From Auxenochlorella pyrenoidosa (taxonomy: Eukaryota > Chlorophyta > Trebouxiophyceae > Chlorellales > Chlorellaceae), in contig KQ482003.1 of assembly GCA_001430745.1 (NCBI GenBank), positions 1,115,550-1,174,794 of the forward strand: a stretch of 59,245 bases of DNA, given 5' to 3'. Positions 1-13,300 of the stretch are shown here, one piece after another. Made by a program: the position numbers and the translations under genes. How positions within the stretch are numbered: the first letter of the stretch is position 1; every line of letters begins with the position of its first letter. The notes below the pieces were generated by a model. That model ran no database searches and was not told the origin of the DNA. It worked only from the letters and a program-made list of their open reading frames with translations.

Positions 1-169
1 GCCAGAGCGAGCCAGGCGCTTTACAGAGAAGAGGCAGGGTGTGGTTCGTGGCGGGGTGGTTTGTATGTGCGTGTTTGTGGGGAAGGGGGGCTGTGGGCCA
101 GCCAGTGCACCGTAATTTGCCTCAGCCGCGTTGACCTTTGGCACCCCTGGTGCGCCCGCTCCCCTGCAG

Positions 170-1867
170 TTCCTGCAACGCCACGAGATGGCCGCAGAGG
201 AGTACCCCTGCCCCGCCTACACCCCCGCCCTGCTGGCCGACATTGCCTGCAAGGCACGCGCCCTGGTGGCAGCCGCGGTGGCGCGCGGCTGGGCGGCAAC
301 AGCAAAGGTGCGTTGAGCGCCGCTGCTGCCGGCTGCAGGGAGGGCGTGCGGCCGGCGCTGCCGCGCCTCTTGTAGCATGGCCGCGGTCACGGCAGCAGCA
401 GTAAAGCTTGGCCTGCGGCCCCCAACTTGTCGCCCCGCGCCCCGTTTCTCCTCTCGCCCCGCAGCTGCTGCTGCCCGCGGTGACCGCCGACGGCGCCACC
501 GCCGCCGACGCGCTGGCAGCGCTCAACGCCTGCTGCCCCGCCGGCACCACCCTGCTGCACGTGGCGGTGGGCACCGGCAGCGTGGCGGTGGTGCAGGAGC
601 TGGCCGCCTGGGCGGCCCAGGCGGGCTGCTGCTGGGAGGTGGACTCTGCCTGCGTCGGCAGCCGCGTCACCCCGCTGCACGTGGCGGCGCTGCTCCCCAA
701 CGCAGCAGAGATGCGGGCGGCGCTGACGGGTGAGCGGGGTTGCACGCCCTGTAAGCGGGCCCCCACCCGCCGTTCCAGGCGTTTTGGGCCTGCAACGCAC
801 GTGCACGGCGCGCAGCGGGCGGGCATCAGATGCAGGCCATGTCCACTTCTTCCCCGGCTTCTCGCTTTCCTGCCGCGAGCTTGCACGCACCTCACGCTGC
901 ATGTCGCACCACCCTGGCGCGCCTGCAGGCATGGCCCCGGCCACCCCCAAGCTTTGGGGCCTGGTCCAGGCCTGCGACGGCACCACCCCAGAGGGCCTGG
1001 CAGACGCCCTGGCTGCTGCAGCCGCCGCCGCGGCCACTGCCAGGCAGGCCCTGGAGTCAGCCGCGTCCCTCTGCAGCGAGGCGACGAGCGCGCCCCTCAA
1101 GGCCGACGCCTCCACCTCCAAGGCCGCCGTGCCGGCACAGGCGGAGCTGGCGGGCAAGGCTGGCCTGCCGGATGCAGCGCAGCTGCTCGCAGGTGCGCGT
1201 CATGTGTTGCTCACCCGCCATAGGGCTGCGGCTCCTGGCCCTGGGACGCAAGCAGGAGCTGCACAGCAATGCAAGGAGCGGGGCTCCACGCCGCAGAGCA
1301 CGCGCGCGCCTGCTGGGCACCACTCACCTTGCCCTGTCTTGCGGCCGCCTGCCTGTGTGCCCGCCTGCTGCAGCCGGCGGCCACAAGGGCAAGGAGTTTG
1401 CCTCTGAGGAGGAGCAGGCGGCGTACCTGGCGCAGCGCCGGCGCGAGCGCCAAGCCTTGAAGCAGCAGCTCGACGACATGCACATGACGTGAGGCCTGCT
1501 GCGCTACCGATGTCCTTGGTCCCCGGTTTGACGCGCTGCCATGCTGTGCCAGGAATGCCAGGGCGTGGCGGGAACAGTAGCCCTGATGCAGCGTTCCAGC
1601 TGGCTAGCTTGGTGCCCTGTCCCCAGTTGCGGCCCCGTTCTTGCCCAGGTCGTCCCTCCTTGGAACCCGCCCCCCACCCCCACCCCCACCCCCACCCCCA
1701 CCCCGCCCCCATCTGTCCTCTGCGAACCCCTGTGCAGCAACATCCTGTCCGAGGTGGAGAGCGGCCTGGAGGGCGCCGCCCAGGCCCCCAACCCCCTGTC
1801 CGACGCGCTGCGCAGCGCAGTGGCCACGGGGGCAGCCCTGCTGCGCGCGCTGCGCCCCAGCCAGTGA
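170..1867 (+). CDS. Ankyrin-repeat protein, 3' part (5' end outside window)
   Basis: Multi-exon gene entering from the left edge. Visible exons: about 170-307 (starts FLQRHE), one from about 463 carrying two ankyrin-like units (TTLLHVAVGTGSVAVVQEL and VTPLHVAALLPNAAEM), one from about 929 (MAPATPKLWGLVQACDGTTP, an ankyrin-type turn followed by an Ala-rich helix), one at about 1378-1490 (charged, QAAYLAQRRRERQALKQQ, probably a helix), and a last exon from about 1738 ending LLRALRPSQ-stop. Ankyrin repeats mediate protein-protein contacts and give no specific function. A tryptophan followed by ...GTTPEGLA after the repeats recalls the C-terminal ankyrin part of plant SBP-box factors, but no SBP domain lies in the window, so this is only a possibility. 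Confidence 0.6.
1660..1712. repeat. (CCCCCA)n simple repeat in last intron of the ankyrin gene
   Basis: Short tandem CCCCCA/CCCCAC units lie just upstream of the last acceptor, in the position of the polypyrimidine tract. Confidence 0.8.
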
Positions 1868-2464
1868 ACGCATTCTGACAATCTGTCAGGCTGCCTCCGC
1901 TGCACCGATCGACTCTGCCCCGTGTCCCTTTCTCGAGTTTTTGTTACTCTTGCTTTGCTCACTGAATTGCTTCAAACAACTTGCTCCCCCGCGTGCCCTC
2001 CCGGTTCTCTCCATACGCACATCTTTGTCTCTTCTGCCCATGGTCTCTGCCTCAGAGTATGGCGACCCTGTTCTACTCATCCTGTACCATTGTCATCGCC
2101 ACGAATTGGGCCTCTGACCTGCCCCCACAATCCGCCCCCCACCCCAAACACCTAATACTCCGATCGCACCCTCCGAAGTACTACACAAAATCCCCTGTTC
2201 TTCTTCCCCACCCGTACGTCTGATGTGCGGGCCCTTCTCTGTCCTCCCCGCCGGCAAGAGCGCAACCCCTCCTCATTGGGTGCGAGCAACAGTGGCCAGG
2301 GGGGCCACCGGCGCAGCCGCTGCTTGCTTTCTGACATTTTGAGCCTCAAACTCAGGCCTGGCATAATCAGCCATGCTCTGCACCGTCCTTCCAATCCAAG
2401 TACACCGGGTAATAGGCCTATTCAGCAAGTGAGGCAAGGCACACCGGAAGGCAGCAGTGTGCAC
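1868..2464. other. Convergent intergenic region, 597 bp
   Basis: Lies between the stop codons of two convergent genes, so it should hold both 3' UTRs. No RNA gene, repeat or further coding segment was recognised, and base composition is less GC-rich than in the flanking exons. Confidence 0.5.
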
Positions 2465-5400
2465 TCAAGGAAACTGCTGCTGTGGCTGCGGCTGCAAGCC
2501 TTCCATGGGCTGGGGGTCCGCCCCTGCATCCAGGCCGCCGCTGGCGCCTCCCCCGCCCGCGCCCTGCGCTGCAAAGCGCGACAGCAGCGCAGAGATGCCT
2601 GGCTCCTTGGCAGGCACCGGTCCGAGCGTGACTGCCGTCACCAGCTGACCCTCGCACCAGGCCACTTGCTGGCGTGTCTGCAGTAGTGCAGCGGGGGTGA
2701 GCAGCAGCCAGTGGGGCTTGCACTTGAGGCACACAGTGGCGGCAGCGGTTAAAGACGGTGGCACGAGAGGCGCACATGCAAGCATGGCCAGCGGCCCCAC
2801 GACCAAGCTCCCCTGCCCCAACTGCATCAGCAGGGTTTGCGGCGCACACCCACCTAGCATCCCCAGCAACTCCCAACTGGCAGCCGCCAGCAGCCCTCCT
2901 CCCCAGCATACTTCAGCACACAGCAAGCCCATTCTGTCAGCAATCTTGCCCTGCCCACCGCTGCCCCCCACCCCCACCTCGGGATCCGCCGCCAGCAGCG
3001 CCAGCAGAGCGGCGGCGTCGGCGCGCAGCGGCTGCAGCAGATCCATGCGCTCCCGCATGGCGGGCATCATGTCGTGGGACAGGAAGCGGAGGTAGGCTGG
3101 GAAGGAGTCGGGGGGGCGCGTGGCGTGGGCGTCCATGTGCCAGAGCGGCGGGTGCCGCGGCCATCTGCGCAGGGGTATGCAGACGCGGGGGCTGGGTTGG
3201 GAGTGGGGTTGACCAGAGGGGGGTTCACGCCAGAGAACCGAGGGGGGCGGCGCGGCGGCGCAGCGGCGAGCTTCTGCGCCTCAATGCCCCGAAAATCAAC
3301 TCTGCGCCGCTGTATGGCCAGAGAGGGTCTCCTCGGCCTGAACAGCCTGCCCTGTTCAAGCACGTCCAGCTCTGCAGCCCGACGACACAGAGACAGCCTT
3401 CCGCCCACCCGCCCACCTGTGCACCGAGATCTCGCACAACGCAGCCAGCAGGCGGGGGCAGCCAGCCACGGCTGCGCGCGCTTGCACGCCAGCCGGCCCT
3501 GCCGCCGTCAGCAGGCGCCACAGCAGGTGCAGCAGCGCAGAGAGGTAGCGCAGCTGGGACAGCACAGCCATCGTATCGAGAGTGCACAGCTCGGCTGCAG
3601 AGGGCTCGTGCGGCGCACTGCCAGCAGGTGCCCAGTCTGCTGCAGCAGAGGAGCTGGCCGGCTTGCCGGTGCGGCTGGATCGCCTGGCCTCGGCAACCAC
3701 CTGGGCATCGGTGGGGAGCAGCAGGCGCCAGCCAGGCGACTCCTCATCCACCTCCTGCTGCATGTGCTGCCTGCGGGGCCATGCAGCAGCGAGGAGGGCA
3801 ACACGCCCGTCAGACAGCCACAGGCAGGGGGCCAGAGGGCAGCAAGCCAGCCAATAAGCAGACAACGGCTGCCAGTAAGCAGGCTGAGGAGCATGCAGGG
3901 TGGCGAAGCAAATGCAGCGCAGCGCTGCAGGAGGAGTGGCGCCTGCAGGCCGCTGTCTGCAAGGCTGCACCCACAGCCCGCTCGGTAGCTTGCGGTGCAT
4001 GGCCCGTGACAGGGGCCCCGGCATGCACCCCGCACCTGAACACCTCGAAGGGGCAGATGAGCAGGTCGGCGACAACCTGCATCAGGGTTGCGCCGGGCCT
4101 GCCCCCATTGGGCGCCCCCGTCATGCTCAGCAGGATGTTGGTGTTGGGCTGGTAGGCCGTGGCCACCGCCGTCACCGCCAGGGTGGCCAGCGAGACAATG
4201 GGCGGAGGCAGCGCCGCGCCGCCCGCCGCGGCCGCCGCGTACTGCCACGACGGGCGCATCAGGATGAGCAGCGAGCGCAGCAGCAGCATGCCGCACTCGA
4301 AGAAGGCGGGCAGCAGCATGCGCCCAGACAGGACGGTCACCAACTGCAGCAGGGTGGTGCAGATGTCGGCGGCAGTGCCGCCGGTGCCCACCACAACCCC
4401 GCCGCTGCCGCCGCCCGCCCCGCCGCCACTGCTGCCGTCGCCATCAACGGGCTCGCCCGTGCCAGCCCCGGCATTGGCCTCCCCGCTGGTGCCGCCGCCG
4501 CTTGCTGCCTTGCTGCTGCCAGCCGCCGCCTCGCCGCTGCTGCCGCGGGCCTCGCCTATCTGCTGCTGCACCAGCTCGCGCGCCGCATCCAGGGCCCAGG
4601 TCCAGCAGCGCATGACCGGGGGGTCTAGAAGCAGCGCCGAGTTCTGCTGCACCTCGGCCGCGTTGCGCAGCACCACGGCAGCCGCAGCCGCCTCCTGCAG
4701 CCGCTGCTCCATCCGGCGCCGGTCGGGGAAGAGCGCCTGGCAGGCGCGCTCCGCACGGCGGCGCTGCCAGCCCGGCAGAGGCGGCAGGCCCTGCTGGCGG
4801 CGCAGCTCATCCAGGTCGGCGGCGGCGCTGCTGGGCTCGTTGCTGCCCAGCCCCACCGCTGTGGCCAGCCCCTCTTGCAGCACCTGCAGGGGTTGGATGC
4901 TTGTGTGTAAGTGGGTGTGGTGGTGGTAGGCGGGGAGGACTGCCGTGCACGACTTGCAGTTGAACGCCTCCTGGCCAAGCAGTCGCAGGCAAGCACGCAA
5001 ATCACGAGCCACGCTGGGTGGCGCAACTAAGACAGCTGCGTAGCCCGCTTTTGGGCAGGCTGGCAGGCAGGCAAACAGGTGGGGGCCAGGGCGGGGCCTA
5101 AAGCTCGGCGGCCGCGCACCGGCAGCAGGGCGGGCAGCAGGCCGGGGGTGGCAGTGAGGCGCAGGTCCTGCTTGCAGCTCAGCAGGCACAGCGCATTGAG
5201 CGCCCACGAACGCTCGGCACGGCCGCCAGCAAGAGCCGATATGACTCGGTCACCCTGCACAGGCAGGGCGTGCAAGGTAGGGCTGGCAAAAGGGCAGGGG
5301 CACTGCTTGGCAGCGCGCAGCACGCAACACAGGGCATGAAGAGAAGCCCATTGCACAAGAGTAGGCAAGCAGCAGGGTCGCTTGGTAGAGTTCCTGGCTC

Positions 5401-6540
5401 AGTCAACACCGCTGTCACTGGCGGCAGCGTGGAAGCGAGGCATGGCGAGCACAAAAGGCTTCCCACCTCCTTTTCAAGGAAATCAGAGTCCACCTCCAAC
5501 ACCGGGCCAATGTCATCAGGTGGCGCCGGCTGCTGCGCATGCTGCGAGCTCGCGGCCGCCTGCGCAACAGCTTGCATAGCTGCATGCACCGCCGAAGGTT
5601 GGCGCTGCAGCCGCCCCAGAGACGGCTGCCGCTGGCCTAACGAGAGCTGCTGGCCCAGAGACTGGCTGAGCGAGTGCTGTCTTTGCTGCAGGTCGAGCTG
5701 CTGCTGTGCCGCCTGTGGTAGCGGCAGCGAGCGCTGCTGTTGGTGCAGCGCTCCCGCTTCCGCTTGCAGCTGCTGCAACTGCTGCTCTGGATGCTCGCGA
5801 GCATCCTGCTGCTGTGCCTGCTGCTGCAGCAGTTGCTGCTGGGCCGCAGCCGCCGCCACCTTTTGCCGCAGTGCCAGCAGTACGCGGCGCTGCGCCTGCA
5901 GCATGGCTGCAGCGTCTGCCGGCGGCGCGCCGGGGGGCTGCCCCTGAGCCTCCTGGGCTGCTGAGCTAGGGCCAGATCCCAAACGCGTGAGCAGGTTGGC
6001 AGAGGCCAGAGGGTCAGCCAGTGACAACCTGCCGCCGCCTTCGCCCTCGCTTGGCACAGGCGCCTGCCCATTTGAGTCGCCCTGCGGCTGTCGCAGCCTA
6101 CAGCGCAGGGCAGGCAGCAGGCAGAAGCCATTGCAGGTGGGTGGCAGCAGCAGCGGCGGCGGCGGCAACGGCGAAAAGGCAGGCAGGTGGCATTCGACCT
6201 GGGACAACAGCTCCTGCAAACTCGCAGCCGCAGTGGTTGTGGGGCAAGAAAGCGGTGGTGGCATAAGCAAGTGAGTGTGCCCTGCATTTGGAACCCGCCT
6301 GCCCTGCAAAAGCGGCAGCAGGCGGGGCCTGTGGCAGGTGCATGACTGCTCTACCGCGGTCTTCTGCCCTGACTCTCATCCAGATGTCGAGCAGGGAAAG
6401 ATCCGCGGGGTTGGGCGCCGGGTCAGGTGATAGGACATGAGAGGCAGCCAGCGAGAGAGACGAGCATCCACGCTGCCGAATCAGCGCCGAGGCTGCTCCC
6501 TCACCACTTGTCCTGCTGTGCAGCCAAGTCTGTCTGCATC
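2465..6540 (-). CDS. Gln-rich armadillo-like protein, candidate SWI/SNF subunit (LFR/ARID/BAF250-like)
   Basis: Exons that join in phase on the minus strand: 6081-5467 (Gln/Leu-rich, ends DSDFLEKE), 5254-5120 (DRVISALAGG...SWALNALCLL, ends PGLLPALLP), 4883-4036, 3770-3417, 3164-2978, 2677-2465. The segment 'RVISAL.GG..E.SWALNALCLLS...PGLLPALL' resembles the start of the armadillo-like domain of plant LFR and of ARID/BAF250 C-termini, subunits of SWI/SNF chromatin remodellers (family knowledge recalled, not searched). The 4883-4036 exon carries a low-complexity Gly/Ser insert and then helical repeats. The N-terminus is unresolved: tiny exons such as ELLSQ near 6210 and an open stretch around 6340-6450 (ADLSLLDIWMRVRAEDRG) probably belong. 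The start at about 6540 is a guess. A nuclear role in transcription is inferred. Confidence 0.45.
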
Positions 6541-7348
6541 TGCAGCAAGGCAGCAGAGCAAGGGAGCCTGCGGTGAGCGTGGTCAGGGGTGCATGGGCGC
6601 CTTCCGCCCCAGCAGGACAGCATCAAGCATCTACGGAAGTGCACCTGCTGTTGCTGCTGGTGCCACATCCTGCCTCGCTCGCAACCCTGCAAGAAGACAG
6701 GAAGCCGGTGAGGCAAAGCAGGGGCACAAGGGCGAGGCGGTAGCGGGCAAGCAGACGCAGGCGGCAGCTGCCGGTCCTGCCCTCCGCCAGGGAAACGAGC
6801 GGGCCGGAGTGCATCCATCTATCCATCTGAAGGATATCCCTGACGTGAGGCGGAGGGGCGCCTCTGTTAGCAGCAAGAAGGGCAGCTGCTTGCAAAGACA
6901 GCGGACAGCGGCTCACCTGGGCTCTCGGGATCCTCGATAAGCGTTGTTCCAAGAGTTATGGTTCAGAAGGGGGGGCCCAGCTGGTGACGCGACGCCAAAA
7001 AAACAACAACAGGAGAGAGGTATCAACTACGACGGGGCTGGCGCACCTCACAGCCCTGCAAGCACAGTGGACATTGCGTAAATCGCCCGGGCAACCCAGT
7101 TGGCGAGAGGGTTTCTGCTCAGCAGGACAGCATGGCCTCTGCTGGTCCGGGCGGCTTTGCCACGACCTTCTACACAGTTGGGACGAACCCACATCCCGGG
7201 CAGCCCTCCGAGCGCGATTTCAGTGCTTGACAACAGCTCCAGTAATTTTTGAACGTTGCTCGTCGGGCGTCCGAACGGCTTTCGCTATTTGGCACAGCAT
7301 CGACCTTCTCTAGGCCTGCAGTGATTCGATCAGTGGCCGGTGCCCACA
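6541..7348. promoter_or_regulatory. Divergent 5' region between the LFR-like gene and ORC1
   Basis: The two genes face away from each other, so the region should contain both promoters and possibly first exons of the minus-strand gene. An open stretch on the minus strand (about 6620-6950) may be such an exon. No TATA box or other defined element was recognised. Confidence 0.35.
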
Positions 7349-10300
7349 ATGGCGCCCCGCCTGTCGCCTTCAAAGCGCAAGCAGCCCGAGGCGCCGGCAG
7401 CAGCGGCCCGGCCGCCTGCAGCTCGGTCCTCGCAGCTCAAACTGGGCATGCATGTCACCAAGGTGCGCCGCTGCGCAGGGCTGGCAGCAGCTGGCAGCGG
7501 CAGTGGCGGGGCTAGGCCGCACGGCCTTGCCTTTCTGAACTGGCAAACACTTCCCCAGGTCTCCCGATTGCTTGAGATTTTGCTCATGACCCTCTGCAGG
7601 CCAGTGGTGCTGCGCATAGCAGCACGGAACAGCAGCCCAAGGTGGCATCCACCCAGCACACCAGCCGTGGCCTGGCCAGCGTGCCGGCAACTGCACACTC
7701 TGCCCGCAAGACCCGCAGCGCCACAGCTGCACCGCTGTCCGCTGTCAAGCCTCCCATCAAGGTTATCAAGCCCTCGGCTGCTGCCAGCAAACCTGCTGAC
7801 AAGCCCGCCAAACCCACGGCTGCTGCTGCCAAGCCTGCTGGCCAGCCTGCGAAGGGAAGGGCGGGAGCCAGGACCAAGCCAGCAGGCCGGGGCAAGGCAG
7901 CCGCTCCGGCCCGCGGCAAGGCAACAGCGGGGCGGCGAGTGCACCTGAGAGAGGTGACGATTGATGAGGAGACCTTCAGCCTAGGGGACGATGTGTACGT
8001 TGTTCTGGACACTGCTGCGCTGGAGGGCCTCAGGTGGGGATGCCGAGATGCGAGGCTGTGGGCCGCCATGCACAGGGCGCCACTCGTCTACCCCTGCTGT
8101 GCGTCCTGTGCACCGAGCAGTTGGCCACTCTTGCCTCATAGTCAGCGTCATGCGCAGCGAGACGCTGAGGCAGGCGACCGCTGCGCAAGGCATGGCTGGC
8201 ATGCGGCAGGCAATGTCGGCCCAGTTTCAGCCGCGGCAGCACTGCAGGGATGCGCTCCCTATGCCAGCCTCGCTTTCAAGTTGCCCGCCTCGTACGTGCC
8301 CTCACCCCCACCCCCACCCTGCAGCGAGGCAGAGGAGGAGGACTGCCCCTGCATCGTGTGCGGCGGGCGCGACGTAGACGAGCGCACCATGCTGGAGTGC
8401 GACCGCTGCCTGGCGGGCTGCCACCTGGCCTGCCTCACGCCGCCACTGGATGAGGTGCCAGAGGTGCGGGGTGTGCGCGTGCTGGGCGACGTGGCAGGCA
8501 CCTGCGCTGGTCCGCAGCTTCGCGGGCAGAGGAGGCAGGGCGGGCCAGCTGCAGCTAAACCTGGCCAGCTTGATCCGCTTGCTCTGCCAAGCCAGCCCAG
8601 ACGCCCTGCCTGAAACACCCTAGCCAAGTGAAGACAGCACTACCCTCCACCGCACCACCGCAGGGGGAGTGGGTGTGCCCGGACTGCGCCACGGGGCGGG
8701 CGCCTGCTGCGGGGCACGGGGGCACCGCCCGCGAGCGCTTCTTGTCCCGTCACGGGCTGGGCCTGGCGCGCCTGGATGCCCTCTGGAAGGTCAGCGATGC
8801 TGCTGTGGCGTGGGTTGTGCTGTGTCTGGCCCTGCCTGCAAGGAGCTTCCTTGCCGCCGGCATGCTCAGACACCTGAGCCGCCATGCCTGCCAGGTGGTC
8901 CTGCAAGTATTGCCTGCCCACCCATCTGCGTCTTGTGCTGCCCGCCGCCTGCCTCATGCAGGAGCCTGATGGCGAGGTGATGACCACCCTGCGCTGGTAC
9001 TGCCTGCCCGAGGAGACTCACACGGGGCGCCAGGTCAGCAGGCATGACGGCAGCTCTGGGCTGCAGGCGGGCTGAAGGTCGTCGTCGGGGCGGTCGCAGG
9101 CAGCGCCACGCGCTGCCGCGCCAGGTGCAGCATACAGCGAAGGCAGCAGGCAGGCAGCCAAACGGAGCCTGTCTTCGCAGCCGAAATGGTGCAAGAGAAC
9201 CAGTGCCAATGTCGGCGTGCTTCGCCGTGCGCACTTTCCCACCCCTGGCCTCCCCCCTGCGTGCGCCCCTCCCCTGCGGCGTCCTGCAGGCGCACCACCT
9301 GGCGCGCGAGGTGTTCCTCACCCAGCTGCGCGACACCAACAGCATGGAGGCTGTGCTGCGATGCGCGCACGTGCTGCCGCCGCGCGACTTCTCCGCCGGC
9401 GCCGCCTGCTCCGCCCTGGGGGAGGACGTCTTTGTCTGCGAGTACGCCTACGACTCGGCCTGGCAGGTGTGGGGCTGGAACGCTTCGCGTGCGTGCTCGG
9501 TGCTCACGCCGCGCCCGCTGCTGCACCCTTGCTGCTTGGCCCCGCTGCGCTGCATCGAGCCATGGCAACGTGCTGCACTCACGCATGCATTGGCCTGGCA
9601 ACTGCCTAACCCTTGCAGCGCTTCCGCCGGCGCACCGAGTTTGACAGCGAGAGCGAGGACGAGGGCGAGGAGTGGAGTGGCGGCAGCGAGAGCGACAGCG
9701 GGGATGACGGAGAGGTGGGTGCAGGGCATGAAGGGTGAGGGCTATGCTGCTGCCACCGACGTGATGCTCTGTCCCAACGCCCACCGGATGGCATTGCAGG
9801 CAGTGCTCATGCGTGTTGGCCAGGTTAGCCCAGCGTGCAACATGTGTGCCCCTTCCCCGAAATTGCTTGTATCAATTTGCTGCACGCCCTGCCGTTCCGG
9901 CCTGTAGGATGATGGCGCCGACGGGCTGGCGCATGAGGCGCTGCCCGGCGTCGGCAAGCGGCGCAAGGGCGGTGCCGGCGGCGGGCGCGGCATCAACCGT
10001 CGGAGGCAGGGCGGCGACGAGTACCTGGCGCAAGTGGGGGCCCTGGCGGTGCCAGAGCACGCTCGGCAGCAGCAGCGCGGCGGCGGCAGCGCGCTCAGCC
10101 AGGTGGGTGCCGGGCCTCCATGGCGGGCCTGGCTCCTGGCTGCGTGCCCAGCTGCCAGCCCGCAGCGGTGGCCTCCTTGCCATGCCGCCTGGCCCAGCTC
10201 CTGTGTGCTTGGCTGCGTAAGCATGGCTGTTGCCTCGTCCCGGCTGAGCTCCCCCTGGTTTGGTGTGGTGGGCCCCTGGCGTGCAGGCGCGCAGCATGCT

Positions 10301-13300
10301 GACCCTCACGGCTGTGCCCCGCACGCTGCCGTGCCGGGAGGGCGAGCGGGCGCAGGTCCTGCAGTTTGTGGAGGAGGTGCTGGATGAGGGTGGGTGCCCC
10401 TGCTGCCCCCTTGGCTCTCCTCTCCCCCTGCTGTCCCCTTCCCGCCCGCACCTCAGGCCTTGCTGCGTGCCTGTATGCCTGCTCATGATCGGGGCGTGGC
10501 GGGCAGCATGGGAAGGTGCACCCGGTGGCGGGGGTGCGCGTCATGCTGGCCCCCAACTGGATCGAGAGAATGCATGCCCCTCGCCTCTTCCTGCTCCAGA
10601 TGGCGGCAAGTGCCTGTACGTGAGCGGCATCCCCGGCACCGGCAAGACCGCTACAGTGCTGGAGGTCATGCGCACGCTCAAGCGCAGGAGGTGGGTGGGT
10701 GGATCCGCATGGCTGCGCGCCGCGCGTCATCTCCCTACTGGGTGCCGATCATGTGGCATGCACCCGGCCATGCCCGCCTGGCCCCATTTATTCGAGCCGC
10801 AGAGTGAACTCAGGGAGCACTGGTTCGGTGGCAGCAAAGGCTCTTTGAGGTGGCCGTCCCGCCCACCCCCTTGCTCCAGCAACTTACTGGAGCCACCCCA
10901 TCCCCACCACCCCACCCCGCCCCCACCCCGCAGCGAGGCAGGCGAGCTGCCCAGGTTCCAGTTTGTGGAGATCAACGGCCTGCGCCTGCCCTCGCCGCAG
11001 CACGCCTACTCGGCGCTCTACGAGGTGGGCGGGCCGCGGCGCGCACGGGCCCAGCGCGCGCAGCACCACATTGTGGCATCGCCCTGCGCACTGCTGCATG
11101 CCGCCGGCCGCCGGCGCTGCACCCTGCTGGCACAGGCCCGCCAGGCCGCCCCCTCCCCACCCCGCAGGCGCTGACGGGCGACCGCGCGGGCCCCCACAAG
11201 GCGGCCGAGGCGNNNNNNNNNNNNNNNNNNNNNNNNNNNNNNNNNNNNNNNNNNNNNNNNNNNNNNNNNNNNNNNNNNNNNNNNNNNNNNNNNNNNNNNN
11301 NNNNNNNNNNNNNNNNNNNNNNNNNNNNNNNNNNNNNNNNNNNNNNNNNNNNNNNNNNNNNNNNNNNNNNNNNNNNNNNNNNNNNNNNNNNNNNNNNNNN
11401 NNNNNNNNNNNNNNNNNNNNNNNNNNNNNNNNNNNNNNNNNNNNNNNNNNNNNNNNNNNNNNNNNNNNNNNNNNNNNNNNNNNNNNNNNNNNNNNNNNNN
11501 NNNNNNNNNNNNNNNNNNNNNNNNNNNNNNNNNNNNNNNNNNNNNNNNNNNNNNNNNNNNNNNNNNNNNNNNNNNNNNNNNNNNNNNNNNNNNNNNNNNN
11601 NNNNNNNNNNNNNNNNNNNNNNNNNNNNNNNNNNNNNNNNNNNNNNNNNNNNNNNNNNNNNNNNNNNNNNNNNNNNNNNNNNNNNNNNNNNNNNNNNNNN
11701 NNNNNNNNNNNNNNNNNNNNNNNNNNNNNNNNNNNNNNNNNNNNNNNNNNNNNNNNNNNNNNNNNNNNNNNNNNNNNNNNNNNNNNNNNNNNNNNNNNNN
11801 NNNNNNNNNNNNNNNNNNNNNNNNNNNNNNNNNNNNNNNNNNNNNNNNNNNNNNNNNNNNNNNNNNNNNNNNNNNNNNNNNNNNNNNNNNNNNNNNNNNN
11901 NGTGGGGGGCAGGGGGTGAAGGCAGGGGGCGCTGGTGCCTGCCAGGGGTTGGCCGGTGCGGTGCACCTGCCCGCCGGCACAGCCCAGGCGGGCAAAAGCA
12001 GCTCCGAATCCGGCCTGGATGTGGCAGCCTGGGTGAGATTGGGTCAGCCTGCTGTCGCTGCGTTCCCCCCCCCCCCCGCCTGCCACACACCCACACCCAC
12101 ACACCCCCACCCCGCAGACCGTGCTGTACAACCTGTTTGAGTGGCCGGGGCGCAAGGGCTCCCGCCTCTCCATCATCGGCATCGCAAACACGATGGACCT
12201 GCCCGAGCGCCTGCACCCCCGCATCGGCAGGTGCGCAAGCGCCGGCGCAGTGCTGGTTCAGGGTGTGGTGCTGCTGCAGGCATATGGCGGGCAGTGTACC
12301 GCCCGCAGCCTGGCGCTGCACACTTGACTTGCTAGACCGTCCAGGCCCCCAGCCATCCACTCCCTCATGGCATGCGCACACGCCACAGACGCACATGCAC
12401 GCGGTGCCCCCATTGCTGCAGCCGCCTCGCTGGGCGGCGCATCGTATTCCAGCCCTACAGCAAGGAGCAGCTGACGACCATCATCACCTCCCGGCTGGGT
12501 GAGGACCGGTTGAGGGGCATGCGCATTGCAGGGTGCTCTCGAGGCTTGTTAACTCCCAAAGAGAGAGGTGCACCACTATTCTGGCCCACCCACACACTGG
12601 TGCGTGCCAAGCAGCACTGGTGGACACCCCACTAGCTGCGTGCGCACCCCTCGTTTGAATATTGCCCGAGCCTTTGCCGCCTGTGTCCTGCCCGGCCTGC
12701 CGCAGAGGGGACCTCTGTGTTCAAGCCCCAGGCGCTCGAGTTCATCGCCCGGAAAGTGGCCAACTGCTCAGGGGATGTGCGGCGCTGCCTGGAGCTGTGC
12801 CGAAGGTGCGCCCTCCCCGCTCCCTGGGGGGCCTCCGCCCAGCTGCATGCATTCCTTTGTAAGCCGCCCACCTGACGCCTGCCCCGCCCGGCTGCGCCCG
12901 GACAGCAACATCGTATGGCTTGTCCGTACCCGAGCCTCCACATGCATGTGCCGCCGGCGCGTGTGCACCCACACGTCCTGCCCTCTTGCCTGCAGGGCTG
13001 CTGAGATTGCCGAGGAGCGGCTGCGCAGGCAGCAGCGGCGGCAGCAGGAGCAGCAGCAGCATGCGGGGGCCAGCGGCGGCGGCGCCCAGGCGCCCGGCCC
13101 TGCTGGGGAGCAGCAGCAGGAGGCTGGCGTGGTCGAGGTGCGGCTCGAGCAAACCGCCTGTCCCTGGGCTTGGCCCACCTCTGCCCCTTCACACACTCCG
13201 GGCTTCTCCACTCGCATGCCAGTTGGGGCTCTGTCCGCACCGTACCTTGCACCCAAAACTCTCGTCCTGTCCGCACACCCTCGGTGCCCCCCTCTGCAGC

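Noticed and set aside
10850..12502. Long open frames running through the N gaps
   Set aside because: They are open only because N codons cannot give stops; the flanking real exons belong to ORC1 (and likewise at the other two gaps).
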